A stretch of DNA of 64,000 nt, from the NCBI GenBank assembly GCA_030917815.1, contig JAUPTZ010000007.1, positions 1 through 64,000 on the forward strand, written 5' to 3'. Origin of the DNA: Candidatus Babelota bacterium. Its GTDB lineage: Bacteria; Babelota; Babeliae; Babelales; JAUPTZ01. The stretch's first letter is position 1. Every line of letters begins with the position of its first letter. Under the pieces are notes generated by a model, which did not search any database, was not told the origin of the DNA, and saw only the letters and a list, made by a program, of their open reading frames with translations. Both the position numbers and the translations under genes were made by a program. Positions 60,245 to 64,000 of the stretch are shown here, in pieces.

Positions 60245-60400
60245 GCCTTCGCTATGAAAGCTTTGGCGCGGCGAGCCGCCTTATTAAAATTTCGGCACGG
60301 CGAGCCTTAGCTCTTTGAGCGACGGCGACCTGCCTTCATTAAATTTTGGTACGGTGCGCCATAGTTCGAAGAACGACGGCGACTGGACATCATGAATATT
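60245..60400. repeat. Cluster of imperfect short palindromic repeats
   Basis: ATTAAAATTTCGGCACGGCGAGCC (60283) and ATTAAATTTTGGTACGGTGCGCC (60338), 55 bases apart, each followed by an AGCTC/AGTTC hairpin and GACGGCGAC. An earlier part (60253) also has ACGGCGAGCC-like ends. The repeats lie between mgtE and the BamD-like gene. Confidence 0.7.
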
Positions 60401-60450
60401 CATGATATAGACTCGCCTTCAAATGACTACTTTAGGTAAGGAATATGGAT

Positions 60451-61233
60451 ATGAAGAAGTTGATATTTGGTGCGTTCTGTGGCGCGGCGCTTTTCTTTGG
60501 GGGCTGCGGTGGTAAAAAGAAGGAAATAGTCATCGTAACTCCGGAGTCGGCCGAAAAGAAAAAAGAGATGGCTTCTAATGTCTTTCTTGCCGTTAATAAG
60601 CGTGACTACGATAATGCCCAGCGTATGATTGGTGACTTTATTGATCTTTACCCTGGTGATCCTGAAATTGCCTCATTTAAATTGATGATTGCCGACGTTA
60701 AGTATGAGCAAGAGAAGTTTGCTGAAGCGTTTGAAGCATATCAGCATTTTCAAGAATATTATCCGGCCGATCAACATGCTGAGTATGCAGCCTATAAAGC
60801 GGCTCACGCAAAATTTAATCAGGCAAACCATGTGACCTGTGATTCAACGCCGATTGAGAAGACGCTTGAATTGTGTAAAGCCTACCTTGCTCGTCAGGAC
60901 TATGTGCGCTACAAAACGCAGATAGAGGACCTTGCTCGTACGTGTGAGCGTAATCTTTTGGACAAAGAATTATACGTAGTGAATAGCTACTTGAATCAGC
61001 AGCGATATGCTTCGGCTCGGCATCGCCTAACAAATATCTCAGAACGATTTGATTTGTCTCAAGACGGCAAAGATCACTACTTATTTTGCAAGGCAAAACT
61101 TGCGAAAGCTGAGAACAATACCGATGAGTTAGCAACGGTAATAGACGACCTCCATGCCGAGTATCCGCGATCGCAGTTTACCGCCATGGCTGAACGGCTT
61201 ACGCCAAAGAAGAGTGGGCTATTGTTCGGTTAA
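60451..61233 (+). CDS. BamD-like TPR lipoprotein
   Basis: 260 residues from the ATG at 60451, 8 bases after AAGGA; an ATG two codons earlier is very close to it. Signal peptide and lipobox FGGC are at about 14-17. The chain is all helical with tetratricopeptide repeats (AMSNVFLAVNKRDYDNAQRMIGDFIDLYPGDPEI, EKFAEAFEAYQHFQEYYPADQHAEYAAY), typical of BamD/YfiO and related outer-membrane assembly lipoproteins. Function would be to help BamA fold outer-membrane proteins. BamA is not nearby. Convergent overlap of 15 bases with the next gene. Confidence 0.85.
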   Translation: MKKLIFGAFCGAALFFGGCGGKKKEIVIVTPESAEKKKEMASNVFLAVNKRDYDNAQRMIGDFIDLYPGDPEIASFKLMIADVKYEQEKFAEAFEAYQHFQEYYPADQHAEYAAYKAAHAKFNQANHVTCDSTPIEKTLELCKAYLARQDYVRYKTQIEDLARTCERNLLDKELYVVNSYLNQQRYASARHRLTNISERFDLSQDGKDHYLFCKAKLAKAENNTDELATVIDDLHAEYPRSQFTAMAERLTPKKSGLLFG

Positions 61234-62241
61234 CTCTTCCTCTGATGTTGTCTTTTCATCTTCAATCATCTGGTCATTTGATTCTTGATCCTGTGTCGGT
61301 TGATTCATTTCAAACATCCACAGGTCTCCGCTAAACAGCGGGCTAAGTTCTTTACGGAGCAAAACTTCGGTATCGAGCTTATCTAGCTCCATGAATTCTA
61401 TGTTGCGAGCGCGCAAGTACTGCTGAATTTTCAATATGGTTTGTATGCCAAATAACACATCGGGGTTTTCGGTAAAACGTTGCGTTTTGTCGGTATTGAG
61501 TGGGGGGAAAAAATCCTCTCGCGCTTGCTCGGTATTATGGAATGAAGAGACGCGCTGAAAGCTAAAGCCAACATAGACATGTGTAAGCCATCTATATAGC
61601 AATGCTCCATAGAGGCCGCCTCCAATCCACGTACTTATTGGTAGGATGTATCGAGCCCAGCTGTTTTGCGTGGTGCCTGACGCAAAAGCGGCAATGAGCC
61701 CAAGTGCGACCGGTGCTGCCATGGCTAAACCTATTTTTCGTGTAGTGTGTGATTTCAAGTGGCTTGTGTATTGAGTGATTGTGGTATGAATTCGTACAAT
61801 TACTTGCTCTATATACCGTTCAAAGACTCGTGACGACAGAGCATTAACTGTTTCTGGATGAAGTAAGAGCGCGCTTTCCGTGTTAAAGGTGCAGAGCTTG
61901 ATGTCGATGTGCTTTGCTGCCATGTCATGAGAAATAAAAATCTGCGGTGGTTGAATGTCATACTGGTTACTCACCTTTTTCACAAAATTTTGCAACGCAG
62001 GGCACTCGCCATTGGTAATAGGACGAATAGGCTGTGTGTATGGCAGTGTTGCGAAGGTGAACACATCAATGAATATCTTCTCTAGGCTGCTTTGAGGATA
62101 GACAGGTTGTGATAGATCAACGGTTGCGAGATGATCATCGAGCTCGCTCGCATAGTCGTTTTGGATGAGAGTGAAAGAATCAAGCGTTCCATGAGTGATT
62201 GTAAGGAGTATCAACAAGATACCTGTTAAGGGAATACGCAT
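61219..62241 (-). CDS. Exported membrane protein of unknown function
   Basis: 340 residues. Signal peptide about 1-18. A soluble region (about 25-165) contains DIQPPQIFISHDMAAKHIDIKL, which loosely recalls the substrate-binding strand of M48 peptidases, but no HEXXH is present. Two membrane segments (about 170-188 and 197-216) follow and then a hydrophilic tail ending in an acidic stretch (DEKTTSEEELTEQ). Whether this is a degenerate peptidase is uncertain. No family assigned. Confidence 0.6.
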   Translation of the reverse strand: MRIPLTGILLILLTITHGTLDSFTLIQNDYASELDDHLATVDLSQPVYPQSSLEKIFIDVFTFATLPYTQPIRPITNGECPALQNFVKKVSNQYDIQPPQIFISHDMAAKHIDIKLCTFNTESALLLHPETVNALSSRVFERYIEQVIVRIHTTITQYTSHLKSHTTRKIGLAMAAPVALGLIAAFASGTTQNSWARYILPISTWIGGGLYGALLYRWLTHVYVGFSFQRVSSFHNTEQAREDFFPPLNTDKTQRFTENPDVLFGIQTILKIQQYLRARNIEFMELDKLDTEVLLRKELSPLFSGDLWMFEMNQPTQDQESNDQMIEDEKTTSEEELTEQ

Positions 62242-62416
62242 ACAAACTCCATGTGTTACGAAATGTACGGGATTGATTCAATAAGCTAGAGACGGCAAGT
62301 TTTTATACTATAAAAAACAAAATTTGACTATTGTGTTGGGGCTCCCCACTTTGGTAGTTTTCTATGCGTGGTATCGATCGATTGGATGCATGACACGGCG
62401 CCGGAAAGGTCCGACT

Positions 62417-62806
62417 ATGCATGTTCGTCAAACTATTGGGGTACGCGGGGAGCACTTAGCGGCTCGATACCTTGAAGCGCTAGGATATACAACACTTACT
62501 ATTAATTTCTCGGTACATCGGGTTGGTGAGATTGATCTGGTGATGCAGCGGGGTGATTATGTTGTGTGTGTTGAGGTTAAGACAAGGCACAACCGTAAGG
62601 TTCCTTTTGAGTTCTTAATTCCCCGAGAAAAGCAGCGCAAGATTATTATGACTGCGCGTCATCTTGTGCAGCAGTACGATTTATGTGACGCCGTTGTTCG
62701 CTTTGATGTGGTTTTTGTTGATCTCAGTGGCACTGTACCCGCCATTACTCATATTGAGAATGCGTTTCAGGCCGTAGTTGCCATTGCGCGGCGGACCCAC
62801 CAATAG
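62417..62806 (+). CDS. YraN-family protein (UPF0102), endonuclease-like
   Basis: 129 residues from the ATG at 62417, with GAAAGG 8 bases upstream; an in-frame ATG at 62390 would add 9 residues. Family features: GVRGEHLAARYLEALGYTTL (about 7-26), the RVGEIDLVM and VCVEVKTRHN strands (catalytic Glu-x-Lys core of the restriction-endonuclease fold), and a C-terminal RFDVVFVD. YraN proteins resemble Holliday-junction resolvases but their role is unclear. Convergent overlap of about 40 bases with the next gene. Confidence 0.88.
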   Translation: MHVRQTIGVRGEHLAARYLEALGYTTLTINFSVHRVGEIDLVMQRGDYVVCVEVKTRHNRKVPFEFLIPREKQRKIIMTARHLVQQYDLCDAVVRFDVVFVDLSGTVPAITHIENAFQAVVAIARRTHQ

Positions 62807-64000
62807 AAGGGGATGCCGCTGACGGTGAAAAGTGCTGAAGTGCCGAGTGTAGTAAGTGATGCTTGTGAAATGATCCAGACACAGAACAGACTTGCGAGAA
62901 CGCCGATGGCTTTGGTGGCACGAGAAACGGTGGTATCGTTTTTAGCGAGCACAAGGAAGGCTACGCAGCAGCTAAGGTATACAAAAAGGAACGATACGAC
63001 CGAGATGTCAATAATGGCCGCCACCTGTTCGTGAAGGCTTTTGTTGCTCAGCATGGCAAGTAGTGGTGTGATACCAAGGCCGCTTACGATAAGCCCCCAC
63101 AATGGAGCGCCTTCTTTGGTTTCGCGGCAAAAAAACTTTGGGAAAAGGCCGGCTTTTCCTAGACCGAAAGCGATTTGCCCGCTGGTTAGCGTCCAGGCGT
63201 TAAGGGTACTTAGGCAGACAATGGAAGATATAATTGCGATGAGCAGATGCCAGCTGCCACCAAGTGCGTTTTGTGCCGCATCAACATAGGGGGCCGATGA
63301 AGTGGCCAGCGATGCACCCGGCACAGCACCCATGATACTAATGCTGTTAAATAGGTAGAGGATCGCGACGCAAATGGTACCGACAATAAGAGCGAGTGGA
63401 ATGGTGCGGCCTGGATTTTCTACGATGCCGGCCGGCGCCGTAGCCGACTCAAGGCCGATAAATCCCCAAAAAGTAATGAGCACGATACGACTTAGAATTA
63501 CATGAAATGGTAGAGCGTTTACCTCTGGTGCGATAACTAAATGGGCGCTACTAAACATGGGAAGTATAAGCGCCGGCAGTACTACTAGGGGTATAAATTT
63601 GAGGATAGTTAAAAAGAATTCGGCTCGACCGACCAGGTGTGCGTTATGTAAGTTGATGGCGGTAACCGCAATGAGAAGTAGAAGCTGTAGAAAGAAATAA
63701 GAAAAAGCAGAGTCGATGCCGAGTACCGGTCGAAGGTAGCCGACACAGGCGGCAAATACGACGGTAGTACTGACCCATGAGATCAGCCAGTAGGTCCAGC
63801 CAACAAAGAATGCGGGAAGCTGGCCGAACGCTTTTTGTACATAAACGTGGGGTCCACCGGTTTCCGGATAGCGAGAGCAGAGTTGTCCAAAGACGTAAGC
63901 GAGAGCCACCGCGCCGCACCCTGAGAGAACCCAGCCGAGAAAGGTGTACATGCCAAAAGGGGCTAGTGTGGTAGGTAAGATAAAAACGCCGGAGCTTATT
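62767..64000 (-). CDS. APC-family amino acid/polyamine antiporter, 5' end outside window
   Basis: The gene runs off the right edge: the frame stays open beyond the first in-window ATG (63951) and encodes SSGVFILPTTLAPFGMYTF, the first-helix motif of the family. About 410 residues are visible, with some 11 hydrophobic segments, PETGGPHVYVQKAFG, and GLESATAPAGIVENPGRTIP. This pattern is that of arginine/agmatine-type (AdiC) and glutamate exchangers. The substrate cannot be fixed from sequence; exchange of a host amino acid is plausible. It overlaps yraN at its 3' end. Confidence 0.85.
   Translation of the reverse strand, partial: ISSGVFILPTTLAPFGMYTFLGWVLSGCGAVALAYVFGQLCSRYPETGGPHVYVQKAFGQLPAFFVGWTYWLISWVSTTVVFAACVGYLRPVLGIDSAFSYFFLQLLLLIAVTAINLHNAHLVGRAEFFLTILKFIPLVVLPALILPMFSSAHLVIAPEVNALPFHVILSRIVLITFWGFIGLESATAPAGIVENPGRTIPLALIVGTICVAILYLFNSISIMGAVPGASLATSSAPYVDAAQNALGGSWHLLIAIISSIVCLSTLNAWTLTSGQIAFGLGKAGLFPKFFCRETKEGAPLWGLIVSGLGITPLLAMLSNKSLHEQVAAIIDISVVSFLFVYLSCCVAFLVLAKNDTTVSRATKAIGVLASLFCVWIISQASLTTLGTSALFTVSGIPFYWWVRRAMATTA

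Overview
The window looks like a piece of a small-genome, host-dependent diderm bacterium. The best fit I can infer is Candidatus Dependentiae (TM6), with a Chlamydiae-like intracellular organism as the alternative. The reasons are: a ribonucleotide reductase R2 subunit of the chlamydial (class Ic) type; a lysine/alanine-rich histone H1-like protein; exported ankyrin-repeat proteins; a eukaryote-like deoxynucleoside kinase; several amino-acid importers with no biosynthetic operons; and about twenty exported or membrane proteins with no recognisable family. Lipoproteins, a Pal-like and a BamD-like protein and a predicted outer-membrane barrel point to two membranes. No phage, integrase, transposase or CRISPR array is visible.

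Layout. 1-3400: end of an unknown gene, an exported ankyrin protein and two tandem paralogues. 3.5-7 kb: an SLC1-type symporter behind a leader hairpin, an APC permease and a SAM methyltransferase. 7.1-12.3 kb: five tandem COG2984-type substrate-binding-protein paralogues without permease or ATPase. 12.3-16.3 kb: an exported unknown, the RNase P RNA gene rnpB (minus strand), trpS and the histone-like gene. 16.4-19.9 kb: an operon of a lipoprotein and two large exported paralogues. 20-27.6 kb: acyltransferase, priA, Pal-like lipoprotein, RNase G/E, gatB and an exported repeat protein. 27.6-30.3 kb: an exported coiled-coil protein and an acidic partner. 30.7-36.3 kb: a double-AAA+ ATPase with a signal peptide, three lipoproteins, ruvA. 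36.3-39.4 kb: a four-gene minus-strand operon that includes a degenerate phosphatidylserine decarboxylase homologue. 39.7-43.4 kb: nrdA and nrdB. 43.5-48 kb: two exported ankyrin proteins, nfeD and an SPFH protein. 48-52.6 kb: deoxynucleoside kinase, outer-membrane barrel, small exported proteins. 52.7-53 kb: tRNA-Lys and tRNA-Glu. 53-57.8 kb: a PilB/GspE ATPase, a pseudopilin, an exported phospholipase D-family protein. 57.8-64 kb: rluD-type synthase, mgtE, BamD-like lipoprotein, yraN, and an APC transporter running off the end.

The main theme is a set of exported proteins that share one membrane design: a signal peptide, then two hydrophobic segments separated by a charged, probably helical linker, joined to quite different domains (ankyrin repeats, coiled coil, acidic region, unknown folds). 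Up to eleven proteins fit, in four or more loci. The architecture recalls the bilobed hydrophobic domain of chlamydial Inc proteins and could be a host-facing or envelope-anchored repertoire; that is inference. The core genes (nrdAB, the nucleoside kinase, trpS, gatB, importers) fit an organism that takes amino acids and nucleosides from a host. Short palindromic intergenic repeats occur at about six sites and never inside genes.
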